Shown here: positions 29,635 to 38,290 of the stretch, piece after piece | How positions within the stretch are numbered: position 1 is the stretch's first letter | Layout: every line of letters starts with the position of its first letter | Assembly: GCF_000234805.1 (NCBI RefSeq) | Contig: NC_016645.1 | Span: 1,898,391 to 1,962,390, forward strand | DNA length: 64,000 nt | Direction of reading: 5' to 3' | Source: Pyrobaculum ferrireducens | Lineage (GTDB): Archaea > Thermoproteota > Thermoprotei > Thermoproteales > Thermoproteaceae | The notes under the pieces: generated by a model | What the model saw: only the letters and a program-made list of their open reading frames with translations | Database searches by the model: none | Told to the model about the DNA's origin: nothing | Translations under genes and position numbers: made by a program

Positions 29635-31389
29635 GTGCAGTTTGGGGACCTGGTCAAGGCCCTAGCGGCTATAGAGTCGACGACTCAGAGGACGACCATG
29701 GTAAAGCTCCTCATCTCGTTGTTTAAAAAGGCGAGGCCCGAGGAGATCGACAAGATTGTCTACTTCATCCTGGGGGACTTGCGGCCGCCGTGGGAGGGGG
29801 TGGAGCTCGGCGTCGCTGAGAAGTTGTGTATCAGAGCCCTGTCTAAGGCAAGCGGGGTCCCGGCCTCTGAATTAGAGGCGCTGTACAAGAAGACGGGCGA
29901 CGTGGGGGAGGCGGCGAGGCGCGCCCTCTCTACCTCTAAGCGGCCTGGGCTTCTCGCCTTCGGCTCCCAGAAGCCGCTTGAGGTTTCCGAGGTGTACGAC
30001 GTGTTGCTCAAGGTGGCCAGAGCGTCGGGGGAGGGGGCGCAGGACTTGAAGATAAACCTCCTCTCCTCTCTCTTCGCGCGGGCGTCGCCGGAGGAGGGGA
30101 AGTACATCGCCCGCTTTGTCGTGGGGAGGCTGAGGCTGGGGGTTGCCGACATGACGATTATAGAGGGGCTCTCCGAGGCCTTCGGCGTGGAGAAGGAGTC
30201 TCTGGAGAGGGCCTATCACGTCTATCCCGACCTGGGCCGCCTCGCTAGGCACGTCGCCGAGGGGAGGCCGCTGGAGGAGATAAAGATTACGCTTGGCGTG
30301 CCCGTGTTGCCCATGCTGGCTCAGAGGCTGTCATCGGCATCCGAGATCCTCGCCAAGCTCGGGGGGTCGGCGGTGTGTGAGTACAAGTACGACGGGGAGA
30401 GGGCCCAGATCCACCTCTCAAAGGCCGGGGTGAAGATTTTCAGCAGGAGGCTTGAGGACATAACCCACGCCTATCCAGACGTGGTGAAGGCCGTAAGGGA
30501 GGCGGTGTCGGCGGGGGAGGCGATCCTCGAGGGGGAGATAGTGGCCGTCGACCCCGACACCGGCGACATGTTGCCCTTCCAGGAGTTGATGCATAGGAAG
30601 AGGAAACACGAAGTAGCGGCTGCTGTGGAGATGTACCCCACCGTCCTCTACCTCTTTGACGTGCTGTACGTAGACGGTGAGGACTTAACCGAGGAGCCCC
30701 TCATCTACCGCCGCGTCAAGCTTTCCGAGATCGTCAAGGAAAGCGACAAGGTCTCCATTGCTAAGTGGAGGATTTTCGACGACCCAGACTCGGTGGACGT
30801 CTTCTTCCACGAGTCGGTCTCCATGGGCACGGAGGGGCTGATCTGCAAGTCGCCGACTTCTGTGTATGAAATGGGCGCCCGGGGGTGGAACTGGATTAAG
30901 TACAAGCGGGACTACCGTAGCGAGATGATAGACACCGTCGACCTCGTGGTGGTCGGCGCGTTCCACGGCCGCGGGAAGAGGGCGGGCCTCTACGGCGCCT
31001 TTCTCCTGGCGGCCTACGACCCATCCACGGACATGTTCTACACCGTGTGTAAAGTGGGGAGCGGCTTCACCGACGCCGACCTCAAGAAGATGTACGAAAC
31101 GTTGCAACCCCTCAAGCTCCCCCACAGACACCCCAGGGTGGTGTCAAAGATGGAGGCCGACGTCTGGTTCGTCCCCCAGGTGGTGATAGAGGTCATAGGC
31201 GCCGAAATAACCCTCTCGCCGCTTCACACCTGCTGCCTCGGCGCGGTGCGGCCCGGCGTGGGGCTGGCGGTGAGGTTCCCGAGGTTCACCGGCCGCTACA
31301 GAAGCGACAAGTCGCCAGAGCAGGCCACCACCGTGGCGGAGATGCTTGAGCTATATAAGAGGCAGAAGAAGGTGGCTCAGCCTGAGTAG
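29635..31389 (+). CDS. lig: ATP-dependent DNA ligase
   Basis: Replicative DNA ligase of the archaeal ligase I type, 584 residues. The N-terminal DNA-binding domain fills the first 240 residues. The catalytic Lys251 lies in [10 protein letters not shown], followed by [17 protein letters not shown], the EGLICKSP motif and the OB-fold motif DLVVVGAF. I chose GTG 29635, 17 bp after ttttaaat and giving the usual N-terminus [10 protein letters not shown]. The 3' end overlaps the convergent coiled-coil gene by 13 bases. Confidence 0.96.
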   Translation: MQFGDLVKALAAIESTTQRTTMVKLLISLFKKARPEEIDKIVYFILGDLRPPWEGVELGVAEKLCIRALSKASGVPASELEALYKKTGDVGEAARRALSTSKRPGLLAFGSQKPLEVSEVYDVLLKVARASGEGAQDLKINLLSSLFARASPEEGKYIARFVVGRLRLGVADMTIIEGLSEAFGVEKESLERAYHVYPDLGRLARHVAEGRPLEEIKITLGVPVLPMLAQRLSSASEILAKLGGSAVCEYKYDGERAQIHLSKAGVKIFSRRLEDITHAYPDVVKAVREAVSAGEAILEGEIVAVDPDTGDMLPFQELMHRKRKHEVAAAVEMYPTVLYLFDVLYVDGEDLTEEPLIYRRVKLSEIVKESDKVSIAKWRIFDDPDSVDVFFHESVSMGTEGLICKSPTSVYEMGARGWNWIKYKRDYRSEMIDTVDLVVVGAFHGRGKRAGLYGAFLLAAYDPSTDMFYTVCKVGSGFTDADLKKMYETLQPLKLPHRHPRVVSKMEADVWFVPQVVIEVIGAEITLSPLHTCCLGAVRPGVGLAVRFPRFTGRYRSDKSPEQATTVAEMLELYKRQKKVAQPE

Positions 31390-31874
31390 ACCTTTTCCAA
31401 AGTCCACCGGAGCACCCGGAGGATTTCCCTCTTCCTCTCCTCTGTGCGGTAGTTGAATATCTTGAGGGCAACGGCCTCTCCCTCCCCGCCCTCAAGCTCG
31501 TACCTCAGCACCTCGTCCTGGCTTATCGAGCCCTGCCTAGCCTCACGGGCGTCCTCTTCTCTATACTTCTGGAGGAACTTGTCGAGGAAAAACCTCTTGA
31601 ATAGGCTGTCCAGCTTCACAGGCTCTCTAAACTTGATGTAGAGATAGTTTGGGTACACCTCGGCCTTGGCGTAGACCTCTCCGCCCCTGCCCTTAACCTC
31701 CTCGACGGATTCGGGCCTCGCCGCCATCTGCTGGGCGGCGGTTGAGAAAGACCGCTCTCCAATTGCCTTATCTAGAAACTCCAGTAGCGAGGTGTAGAGG
31801 GATAGCTCCTGCTGGAGCTTCGCAATCCTCTCCTCTAGTAGTTTTCTCAACTCCAGGAGCTTTTGAACCTCCAC
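31377..31874 (-). CDS. Conserved-looking coiled-coil protein, unknown function
   Basis: A 165-residue protein I do not recognise. Residues 1-45 are a strong heptad coiled coil ([20 protein letters not shown]); the rest is mixed alpha/beta with [10 protein letters not shown] and a C-terminal helix. No metal or catalytic motif is seen. It is divergent from the PfkB kinase gene, with an AT-rich stretch between them (31880-31905), and convergent with the ligase gene. Confidence 0.75.
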   Translation of the reverse strand: MEVQKLLELRKLLEERIAKLQQELSLYTSLLEFLDKAIGERSFSTAAQQMAARPESVEEVKGRGGEVYAKAEVYPNYLYIKFREPVKLDSLFKRFFLDKFLQKYREEDAREARQGSISQDEVLRYELEGGEGEAVALKIFNYRTEERKREILRVLRWTLEKVYSG

Positions 31875-31914
31875 GCCCCCGTCACTGTATTTATATTTAA
31901 AATTTTGACATGTC

Positions 31915-32832
31915 GTGGTAGTTGCGTCTATTGGAAACCTGAACTTCGACCTCTACCTCAGGATATCGGAGCTACCGGGCCCCGACGAAAACGTCGAGGC
32001 TCTTGACCTGTACACCGGGGGCGGGGGGTCGGCCGCCAATTTCGCCGTGGCGGTCGCCAGGATGGGGCTGGGGGCGAGGTTTATAGGCGCAGTCGGCGAC
32101 GATCCCCTCGGCGAGATATCTCTGAGAGAGCTGAGGTCTGAGGGGGTCGATGTTACGTTTGTAAAGAGGGTTAGGGGGATGAGGTCGGGCGTCGTGGTGG
32201 TGCTGGTGCACCCAGACGGGGTGAAGAGAATGCTGTCACACAGAGGGGCCAACCTGGGCCTCACCCCAGCGGACTTAACCGTGGACAAGTTTTCCGGAGT
32301 CCGGCACATTCACCTAGCCACGGGGAGGACCGAGCTGATTTTAAGAGCTAAGGAGATCGCCAGGGAGATAGGCGCCACGGTGTCGGTTGACGGAGGCACG
32401 GCCCTCGCCAGGAAGGGGCTTGAAATTGTGAAGGCGGCGGTGGAGGGAGTCGACGTGGTCTTCATGAACCACGTAGAGGCCAAGCTCCTGGCGAACACCG
32501 GGGACCACAAATCCGCAATAGAGAGGCTGGCGAGGGAGCTGAGGGCTGGGGAGCTGGTGATAACCCTGGGCCCCATAGGGGCCGTGGCTTTCAAAGAGGG
32601 GAAGCTCCTCCAAGTAGACGCCTTTAAGGTAAACGCCGTCGACACGACGGGCGCGGGGGACAGCTTCGCGGCCGCCTACATCGCCATGTATCTAGAGGGG
32701 AGGGATTTATACGAGAAGCTTCTCTTCGCCAACGCCGCCGCCGCGATAAAAGTGACGCGGCCGGGCGCCAGGTCCTCACCCCGCCGCGACGAGGTGGTTT
32801 CGTTTCTGGAGTCTTTTGGATACAAGATTTAA
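31915..32832 (+). CDS. PfkB/ribokinase family carbohydrate kinase
   Basis: Sugar or nucleoside kinase of the ribokinase superfamily, 305 residues. The first signature GGGGSAANFAVAVARMG and the second, DTTGAGDSFAAAY with the catalytic base Asp, are intact, as is NHVEAKLL. The substrate is not determined by these motifs. GTG start at 31915 with a TATA-like ttatatttaaa about 22 bp upstream. A nucleotidyltransferase gene follows shortly downstream, so a sugar-activation role is possible but speculative. Confidence 0.93.
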   Translation: MVVASIGNLNFDLYLRISELPGPDENVEALDLYTGGGGSAANFAVAVARMGLGARFIGAVGDDPLGEISLRELRSEGVDVTFVKRVRGMRSGVVVVLVHPDGVKRMLSHRGANLGLTPADLTVDKFSGVRHIHLATGRTELILRAKEIAREIGATVSVDGGTALARKGLEIVKAAVEGVDVVFMNHVEAKLLANTGDHKSAIERLARELRAGELVITLGPIGAVAFKEGKLLQVDAFKVNAVDTTGAGDSFAAAYIAMYLEGRDLYEKLLFANAAAAIKVTRPGARSSPRRDEVVSFLESFGYKI

Positions 32833-32854
32833 ATAGATAGTTGTATATTGGTAA

Positions 32855-33196
32855 GTGGCCCAGAAAATGCTGTGCCTAGGCCCCCGGTGCGCCTTCGGCC
32901 CCAACGGCTCATCGTTGTTTAGATGTGGAAAGAAGGCTCTCAAGCCTACTATAAGGGGGAACAAGATAGTGTTCTGGTGTACGTGGCTAAACGACGAGTG
33001 TATAGGGGCTAAGTGCCAGTACGCCTACTGCGAGGCCAGGGCGATGACTCCAGAGGGCTACTGCACCTACAAGGCGCCGGGCGGGGGCGAGGAGGAGGCT
33101 AAGAGAGATATATTGGCCGAGGTAAAGAAAATGGAAAGGGAGGTCGAGAAGATCAGGGCGCATTTAAAGAGGCAAGGTCTTGGGGACTATTTGTGA
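32855..33196 (+). CDS. Small Cys-rich protein with C-terminal coiled coil
   Basis: A 113-residue protein with eight cysteines in the first 75 residues (first Cys7 and Cys12 in CLGPRC; later CTW, DEC, AKC, AYC, GYC), probably binding zinc or a cluster. The final 35 residues form a charged helix (EVKKMEREVEKIRAHL). GTG start about 24 bp after gatttaaa. The next gene overlaps its stop by three bases. I do not recognise the family. Confidence 0.75.
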   Translation: MAQKMLCLGPRCAFGPNGSSLFRCGKKALKPTIRGNKIVFWCTWLNDECIGAKCQYAYCEARAMTPEGYCTYKAPGGGEEEAKRDILAEVKKMEREVEKIRAHLKRQGLGDYL

Positions 33197-33870
33197 AGGC
33201 TGTTGTCCTCGCGGCGGGTCTGGGCACTAGGCTGAGGCCTCTTACGTACTTTCTGCCAAAGCCCCTAGTCGCCGTGGGGGATAGGCCTCTGATTGCGCAC
33301 ATTATTGAGTGGCTGAGGATGAACGGCGTGGGGGAGGTCGCCGTGGTGGGGTACTACATGCAGGAGGTGTTGGAGAGCTACCTCTCTGAGTGCCACCCAG
33401 ACGTGGCGTTTTTCAAGTCGAGGAGGTTGCTGGGCACGGCCGGCCAGCTTCACTACGTCCGCGAATGGGCCAGCGGGGATATGGCGGTGGTTAATACAGA
33501 CGTTTTGACAAACCTAGATCTCAGACACCCGCTTGAGTTGCACAGATCGTCGGGTGCTCTGCTGACTATCGTCGGTCAGAGGTACAGGGCCTCTCTCCGC
33601 TTCGGCGTCTTGGATACGGAGGGGCCGGCGCTGAGGGCGTGGAGGGAGAAGCCTACTATTGACTACATAACGTCCACCGGTATATACATAATCTCTGCCG
33701 ACGTCGTGAAGAAATTAGGCGAGGAGTACCTCGACATGAACGTCTTAGCGACGTCGCTGATGCCTAGAGTCGCTGTTTACACGGCGAAGGAGGCGTATTT
33801 CTACGACGTGGGGACGCTGGAGGATTTGCAATCAGTCGCCAACGTCGTTGTTGGAGATTTGAAGCCGTAA
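33193..33870 (+). CDS. Sugar-phosphate nucleotidyltransferase
   Basis: NTP-transferase of the GlmU/RfbA type, 225 residues. The nucleotide-binding signature LAAGLGTRLRPLTYFLPKP is at the N-terminus, followed by the metal Asp in VVNTDVLTN and the sugar-binding REKPTIDYITSTGIYI segment. No left-handed helix acyltransferase domain is attached. It would make an NDP-sugar for glycan or surface protein glycosylation. GTG 33193 overlaps the stop of the Cys-rich gene (GTGA). Confidence 0.9.
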   Translation: MKAVVLAAGLGTRLRPLTYFLPKPLVAVGDRPLIAHIIEWLRMNGVGEVAVVGYYMQEVLESYLSECHPDVAFFKSRRLLGTAGQLHYVREWASGDMAVVNTDVLTNLDLRHPLELHRSSGALLTIVGQRYRASLRFGVLDTEGPALRAWREKPTIDYITSTGIYIISADVVKKLGEEYLDMNVLATSLMPRVAVYTAKEAYFYDVGTLEDLQSVANVVVGDLKP

Positions 33871-33900
33871 CGGATATATATTTTCTAATACATAAAGGCG

Positions 33901-34632
33901 ATGAGCGTCTGCCCTGCTTTGAGACGCGGAGAAGGCGGGTTTGTATGTGGCTACAGCAACAAACCCATAGATCCCTTCAGTTGGTACTGTATAGGGAACT
34001 ACACCGAGTGCCCCATATTCATAAGATACACCCGCGAGGAGAGGACCAGAGCCGCGGCGCCCCCCAGGCCGGAGGAGGCGCCTAAGCCCCTGGCCGAGGT
34101 GCTCCCCCTGACGCCGGAGAAGGGCGAGGCCGAGTTCGAGAAGGCCGTCAAGCCCGTGATAGACAACGTGGTTTTGAAATACGACGACTTGGTAAAGAAA
34201 CTCGACAATATGTGGAGAGAGTACGAGGGCGACGTGGTGAAGGTGAGGAGGCAGTGGGAGGTGGAGAAGATGTCGCTACTGAGGGCGCAGGAGTTGCTGG
34301 GCAGGACCATCGGCGACTACGAGAAGATGCTTGCGGAGCTAGAGCTAAAGAGAGACTTCATGCCGCCGGAGTCTTACGACAGCGCTAAGAGAGATATAGA
34401 GACGAAGCTTGAGGCCCTGCGCAACCTCCTAGACGAGGTGAAGTCGAAGTACGCCGCGCTTGAGGAGGGCCTCGGCGCCCACTTCAAGAGAGTTCTCTCC
34501 ACCTCCACAAGCGCCGAGGTCATATCGCTGAAGCTCTCCCTGTCGAAGCTTGAGGAGTTGTTAAAAGAGGGGAAGATATCTCGCGAAACTTACGAAAAAC
34601 TTAAGAAAGAGCTTGAGGAGTTGTTGAGATGA
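33901..34632 (+). CDS. N-terminal Cys-motif protein with long coiled coil
   Basis: A 243-residue protein of unknown function. Cys4, Cys16, Cys30 and Cys37 probably bind a metal. A Pro/Ala linker follows (50-75), then about 165 residues of helix, mostly coiled coil. Two helical-hairpin units carry the pattern of a Tyr followed by K-x-x-I/L-E (PPESYDSAKRDIE and ISRETYEKLKKELEE). The same units occur twice in the next gene, which overlaps it (ATGA). TATA-like gatatata about 27 bp upstream. The pair probably forms a complex. Confidence 0.78.
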   Translation: MSVCPALRRGEGGFVCGYSNKPIDPFSWYCIGNYTECPIFIRYTREERTRAAAPPRPEEAPKPLAEVLPLTPEKGEAEFEKAVKPVIDNVVLKYDDLVKKLDNMWREYEGDVVKVRRQWEVEKMSLLRAQELLGRTIGDYEKMLAELELKRDFMPPESYDSAKRDIETKLEALRNLLDEVKSKYAALEEGLGAHFKRVLSTSTSAEVISLKLSLSKLEELLKEGKISRETYEKLKKELEELLR

Positions 34633-35183
34633 GTCTCGACGTCGCGTATCTAGCCCTGGGCGAGCTGGAGAAGATACTGTCTCAATACGACGAGAAGCTC
34701 AAGGGCATTGAAGACACCTGGAGGGCCTTCACAGACTCTGCCACCAAGACGAAGTCGAGCTGGGACGCCGACCTCCCTCGGATCAAGATAAGAGTTGACC
34801 AGCTGAGAAACGTGGTGGAGAGCTTGAAGAAGGAGCAGGAGGTCCTCCTCGCCAAGCGGGAGCTTGGCCTAATCTCCGACAAGGACTACGAGAGCCTCTC
34901 CGCAGAGTTGCAGAAGAAGATATATGAATACCAGGAGAAGCTCGACGCGCTGTCTCGGAAGACGGCGGAGATTGAGATGAGGGTGCTCTACCTCTGGGCG
35001 AGGGCCCTCACAAGAGACTACCTGGCGAAGTTCGACCTTGTGGAGCTCGAAAAGAAAATCGAGGACGCCAGAGCCGCGGGGAGGATAGACGAGGAGACCT
35101 ACGCCAAGATGAAACACGAGATCGACGTGATGAAACACACCTGGGAGTTGCTAAACCTCTTGTCGCCTAGCGACAAGTCTTGA
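34629..35183 (+). CDS. Coiled-coil protein, partner of the upstream gene
   Basis: A 184-residue, almost wholly helical protein. It has the hairpin units GLISDKDYESLSAELQKK and GRIDEETYAKMKHEID, like those of the upstream protein, but no Cys motif and no membrane segment. It is translationally coupled to the upstream gene. Long antiparallel helices of this sort suggest a filament or scaffold; no family was recognised. The end overlaps the convergent NfeD-like gene by 17 bases. Confidence 0.75.
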   Translation: MSLDVAYLALGELEKILSQYDEKLKGIEDTWRAFTDSATKTKSSWDADLPRIKIRVDQLRNVVESLKKEQEVLLAKRELGLISDKDYESLSAELQKKIYEYQEKLDALSRKTAEIEMRVLYLWARALTRDYLAKFDLVELEKKIEDARAAGRIDEETYAKMKHEIDVMKHTWELLNLLSPSDKS

Positions 35184-35547
35184 CGTAGGCCACGCCGTTC
35201 CTCACCTCCACCAACTCTACGCAATCTCCCCGCGCCGCCCGACACCCGTCACACACTGCCCTCCAGTACTCACCCCCGATCTTCACCACGCCGACTGGCT
35301 TCAGATCTTCGACGGCGACGCCTCTACCGCCGACGTAAGTATAGCCCCTAGGCGCCTCTCTAAACACCTTAAAGCCTACATAAACCGCAAGCGCCGCGAA
35401 GGGGGCCGACACAGCCACGGCGGCCCACAGAGGGATAAGCCCAGAGAGGTGTAGCAACAGCGCTACGACGGCTGGCAGGACAAATAAAAACACGTCGTCC
35501 AGCACCGCGACGAGGATCAAGAGGCGAGACATAAAACCCATATACAT
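35167..35547 (-). CDS. NfeD-like membrane protein
   Basis: A 126-residue protein with two or three membrane segments (about residues 8-60) and a C-terminal OB-fold of the NfeD type (GRGVAVEDLKPVGVVKIGGEYWRAV). NfeD proteins usually partner stomatin-like proteins or membrane serine proteases; no such partner is nearby. Three ATGs are possible (35547, 35541, 35532). The OB domain carries Cys residues (CDGCRAARGDC) that are not usual for the family. Confidence 0.8.
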   Translation of the reverse strand: MYMGFMSRLLILVAVLDDVFLFVLPAVVALLLHLSGLIPLWAAVAVSAPFAALAVYVGFKVFREAPRGYTYVGGRGVAVEDLKPVGVVKIGGEYWRAVCDGCRAARGDCVELVEVRNGVAYVKTCR

Positions 35548-35557
35548 CCAGTATTAT

Positions 35558-36619
35558 ATGTTTAAAGTAGAGGTGCCGGGGGGATACACAGCCCTCGTCA
35601 GAGGCCCCGCCCACGTCCAGTGCGAGGATCTGTGCGAAGTCTTCGGCGGGGCATTTCAAAGCTTCGCAGTTCCCCCGCACAAGCAGTACCCCGTGGAGGG
35701 CCCCGCGAAAATGAGAATTGAAAGCGGCGAGCTCGTCCTAGTACGGGGGGCCGCCGTGCCTCCCGACTGGCGCATGGAGCTGGAGGGCACAGCGGCTCTG
35801 CTCGGCCCCACAGACTCTGGAAAAAGTAGCCTCTCCACATACCTCCTCAATATCCACGTGAGGAGAGGCAGGAGGGTATGTGTAGTAGACGCAGACGTCG
35901 GCCAGGCCGACATAGGGCCGCCCGGCTTCGTCGCGTATAGTTGCACCTCCGCCCCCGTGCCCCACGTCTCGGAGCTAGAGCCCCACGACGCTTACTACAT
36001 CGGCGCCACGAACATACAGGGAATGGAAGACCTATTCGTGGCCGGCGTGGTGAGGCTGTTGAGAAAAGCCGCGGCCCAGTACCCACATCTAATAATAGTA
36101 AACACCCCCGGCTGGGCGACGGGACGCGGCCTCCAGATGCTGAAAGCCCTAGCCGACGCTGTGGAGCCCACAGTGGTGAACATCGGCGAGCAGATACTGC
36201 CGGGGCGCGTGGTGACGAAGCCGAGACACCTCCTGCCAAGGGGGCCTCAGGAGAGGAGAGAATTGAGAAACCTCGCGTATAGACGCCACATCAAGCTGGC
36301 GGCTAAGCTACAGATCGAGCCCCAAAAAATTACAAACTGTAGGGTAGGCAACGCAGTGGAGTGCCCGTGGGGGAGGTACACGCCGGGAGACGTGCCGGAG
36401 CCCCAGAAGAAGGGCAGGGAATACACAGTCCCCCCGCACTACCTCAGAAACCTGCTGGTAGCCCTCTACAGAGGCGGCCGCCTGGCGGGCTACGGCGTAG
36501 TGGAGAGGCTCGACCCCAGGCCCGTTTTATACGCCACAACCACGGAATTCGACGAGGTGCACATGGGAAAGATAAGAATAGACCCCCAGACCCTCCAGGA
36601 GCTAGAACCACTACCCTAG
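35558..36619 (+). CDS. Grc3/Clp1-like polynucleotide 5'-kinase
   Basis: P-loop kinase of the Clp1/Nol9/Grc3 family, 353 residues. Walker A is GPTDSGKSS near residues 84-92, and the Clp1-type Walker B/lid segment is VVDADVGQADIGPPG, followed by NTPGWATGRG. Family members in archaea phosphorylate the 5'-OH of RNA and can act in tRNA intron processing, which would fit a genome rich in tRNA introns. The promoter is a TATA-like cataaaac near 35530, overlapping the 5' end of the divergent NfeD-like gene. Confidence 0.88.
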   Translation: MFKVEVPGGYTALVRGPAHVQCEDLCEVFGGAFQSFAVPPHKQYPVEGPAKMRIESGELVLVRGAAVPPDWRMELEGTAALLGPTDSGKSSLSTYLLNIHVRRGRRVCVVDADVGQADIGPPGFVAYSCTSAPVPHVSELEPHDAYYIGATNIQGMEDLFVAGVVRLLRKAAAQYPHLIIVNTPGWATGRGLQMLKALADAVEPTVVNIGEQILPGRVVTKPRHLLPRGPQERRELRNLAYRRHIKLAAKLQIEPQKITNCRVGNAVECPWGRYTPGDVPEPQKKGREYTVPPHYLRNLLVALYRGGRLAGYGVVERLDPRPVLYATTTEFDEVHMGKIRIDPQTLQELEPLP

Positions 36620-36628
36620 ATCCGCGCC

Positions 36629-37406
36629 ATGGAGCTCACCCCACTCCAGTACCTCCTCTCAGCCGCCGCGGGGCTGGTCGTTGGCTTCTCCCTCGGCTTA
36701 GTAGGCGGGGGGGGGGGGTAGCATACTGGCGGTCCCCCTCCTCCTCTACATGGTAGGGCTGGAAAAAGCGCCCGACGCCGCCCACATTGCGGTAGGCACC
36801 ACAGCCCTAGCCGTAGGCCTCAACGCCTATATAAACTCCCTCATACACCTCAAAAAGAAAAACGTAGATCTAAAAACAGGCGCGGTCTTCGCCGCCGCAA
36901 GCCTCGCCGACTCCGCCGCCGGCGCCTACCTGGGACACATCACCCCCGGGACGAGGTTGCTGGCTCTATTCGCCGTATTTATGATAGCCGTGGGGGCCTC
37001 CATGGCGCTACCCACCAAAACGCATCGAAACACCCCAAGGCGCTCCAAGCCGAAGATGGCGGCCGCCGGTATTTTAGTCGGCTTCCTAAGTGGGTATTTC
37101 GGGATAGGGGGAGGCTTCTTAATAGTCCCCACGCTGATGTACGTGGCCGGGCTTGAAATTTCCAAGGCAGTCGGCACGAGCCTAATCTCCGTAGGCACCT
37201 TCGGCCTCGCCACCGGCCTAATCTACGCGCTATACGGCAAAACACTAGTCGCCATAGCCGCCCTATACCTAATAGGAGGCGTAGCCGGGGGCTACCTCGG
37301 GGCGGCGCTGGCGGTCAAGACGCCGAGAGATACTCTAAAGAAGATATACAGCGCGCTGATAATATCAGTAGGCATCTACATCCTCTACAAGTCGCTAGGC
37401 GCCTAA
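36629..37406 (+). CDS. TauE/SafE-type sulfite/anion exporter, interrupted by a G12 tract
   Basis: Membrane permease of the TauE/SafE (DUF81) family. The true start appears to be ATG 36629 (MELTPLQYLLSAAAGL), giving the conserved GFSLGLVGGGG loop, but a run of 12 G (36707-36718) puts a TAG in frame right after it. With 11 G the frame would continue GGGGGSILAVPLLLY into the long frame that runs to 37406, which repeats the motif as FGIGGGFLIVPTLMY in the second half. The gene is thus off by one base: a phase-variable gene, a fresh mutation, or a base-calling error. Confidence 0.85.
36707..36718 (+). repeat. Homopolymer of 12 G inside a transporter gene
   Basis: Twelve consecutive G residues after gtaggc. 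Long G or C runs are prone to slipped-strand changes, and this run sits exactly where one base decides whether the transporter is read through. Confidence 0.95.
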
Positions 37407-37790
37407 ATCAACACAACTCATCTATACATAATAAACGCCGATGCAGAGGCGCCGCCGGCAGACACGGCCAGAATACACGAAGCCAGGCGCGGAGCCGCAT
37501 AGGCCCATCGCGCCAGCGAAGCCAATGCCGCCGCTCTCTTTACCGCCTTGCAACCCCCGCCGTAAGATGGGCGCGGCAGACAACAATGGGAAAATTGCCA
37601 CGGCTGGGCTCGTTGTAAACGAGTAGCCCCTCACTATTCTTCTAACATGCGTTCTAAGAAAACTGCAGACAGGCGGCGATCAAGAGCCCAATTTGCAAAA
37701 GGAATGGGAAGCACAGCCCCCGCGGCCACGCAAAGAACCAGCCTCTGCACAGCCAAAAAGTATAAAAACCGCGGCGAGAAGAAATACCCA
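37407..37790. other. Intergenic stretch with only doubtful short frames
   Basis: The 384 bases hold no gene I can name. A 61-codon frame at 37441-37626 (plus strand, MQRRRRQTRPEY) follows a TATA-like tatacataataa. It is basic and Pro-rich, which could be a real small protein or chance. The right end holds the tRNA-Glu promoter (tataaaaacc at 37761). Confidence 0.4.
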
Positions 37791-37907
37791 GCCCCGGCGA
37801 AGAATCGGGGAGCCGCGGCTTGCCGGCCGCTCCAACCGGTAGTCTAGCCCGGTCAAGGATGTGGGCCTTTCGAGCCCGTGACCCGGGTTCAAATCCCGGC
37901 CGGGGCA
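37791..37907 (+). tRNA. tRNA-Glu(UUC) with a 42-nt intron in the acceptor stem
   Basis: The 5' exon is GCCCCGG (37791-37797). The rest of the tRNA starts with TAGTCTAGCCCGG at 37840. The anticodon loop is CTTTCGA (anticodon TTC), the T arm is CCGGG-TTCAAAT-CCCGG, and the 3' acceptor strand CCGGGGC (37900-37906) pairs fully with GCCCCGG. Discriminator A; no CCA encoded. The 42 nt between are an intron with its own hairpin (GGAGC pairs with GCTCC). CCGG occurs at both exon edges, so the exact cut is ambiguous by up to four bases. A TATA box, tataaaa, lies about 25 bp upstream. Confidence 0.85.
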
Positions 37908-38163
37908 CTCCCCCCAACTCTAACTCCCTAGGCCCGGCATACCGCTTCAAAAACTCAGATAAAATCTTGAAAAGAGACACAAATCTGTAAAGGGCAGTTC
38001 GCCATGCACGGACATTAAATTACACGCCATGCCGTGTGTCAGTTAGTAGGTATAAAGTGAGTTGCTCCAGGAGGAAGCCGTGTATAGGAGCGCCCCGTGC
38101 ATGCGTCGTGTCGGTTTGAGGACACACACCGCCGCCAGGTATCGGCGTCTTTCAACCCTCCCG
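37908..38163. other. Intergenic stretch before the repeat
   Basis: Nothing gene-like. There is a 7-bp inverted repeat (gtgtgtc near 38035 and gacacac near 38119) and a near-repeat of cgccatg around 38000-38030. It may be debris from past integration beside the tRNA. Confidence 0.3.
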
Positions 38164-38258
38164 TAATATGTTTTTCCCGAGTCGACGCCGTACAATCTCC
38201 CTGAATCGAGAAGAATATCCGACTTCGAGTCGTGAAGAGCGTAGAGGTGGGAGCTGAA
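38164..38258 (+). repeat. Palindromic repeat, copy 3
   Basis: A diverged copy of the repeats at 11058 and 12850. It keeps TTTTTCCCGA, GCCGTAC, the inner CCCTGAATCGAG, a right arm AGTCGTGAAGAGCGTAGA and the GGGAGCTGAA tail, then the GTAGCTGGCTTTAAA also found before GIY-YIG copy A. It lies directly upstream of GIY-YIG copy B in the same relative orientation as copy 2 to copy A. No tnpB-like gene is present at this locus. Confidence 0.7.
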
Positions 38259-38290
38259 TGCCGTAGCTGGCTTTAAAGCTCTTCACTGAT

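Noticed and set aside
37407-37640. Sec61-beta-like small gene
   Set aside because: The basic start fits, but no membrane segment follows in that frame.
37654-37980. 108-codon minus-strand frame over tRNA-Glu
   Set aside because: It is the antisense of the tRNA and its intron, with no sign of protein-like composition.
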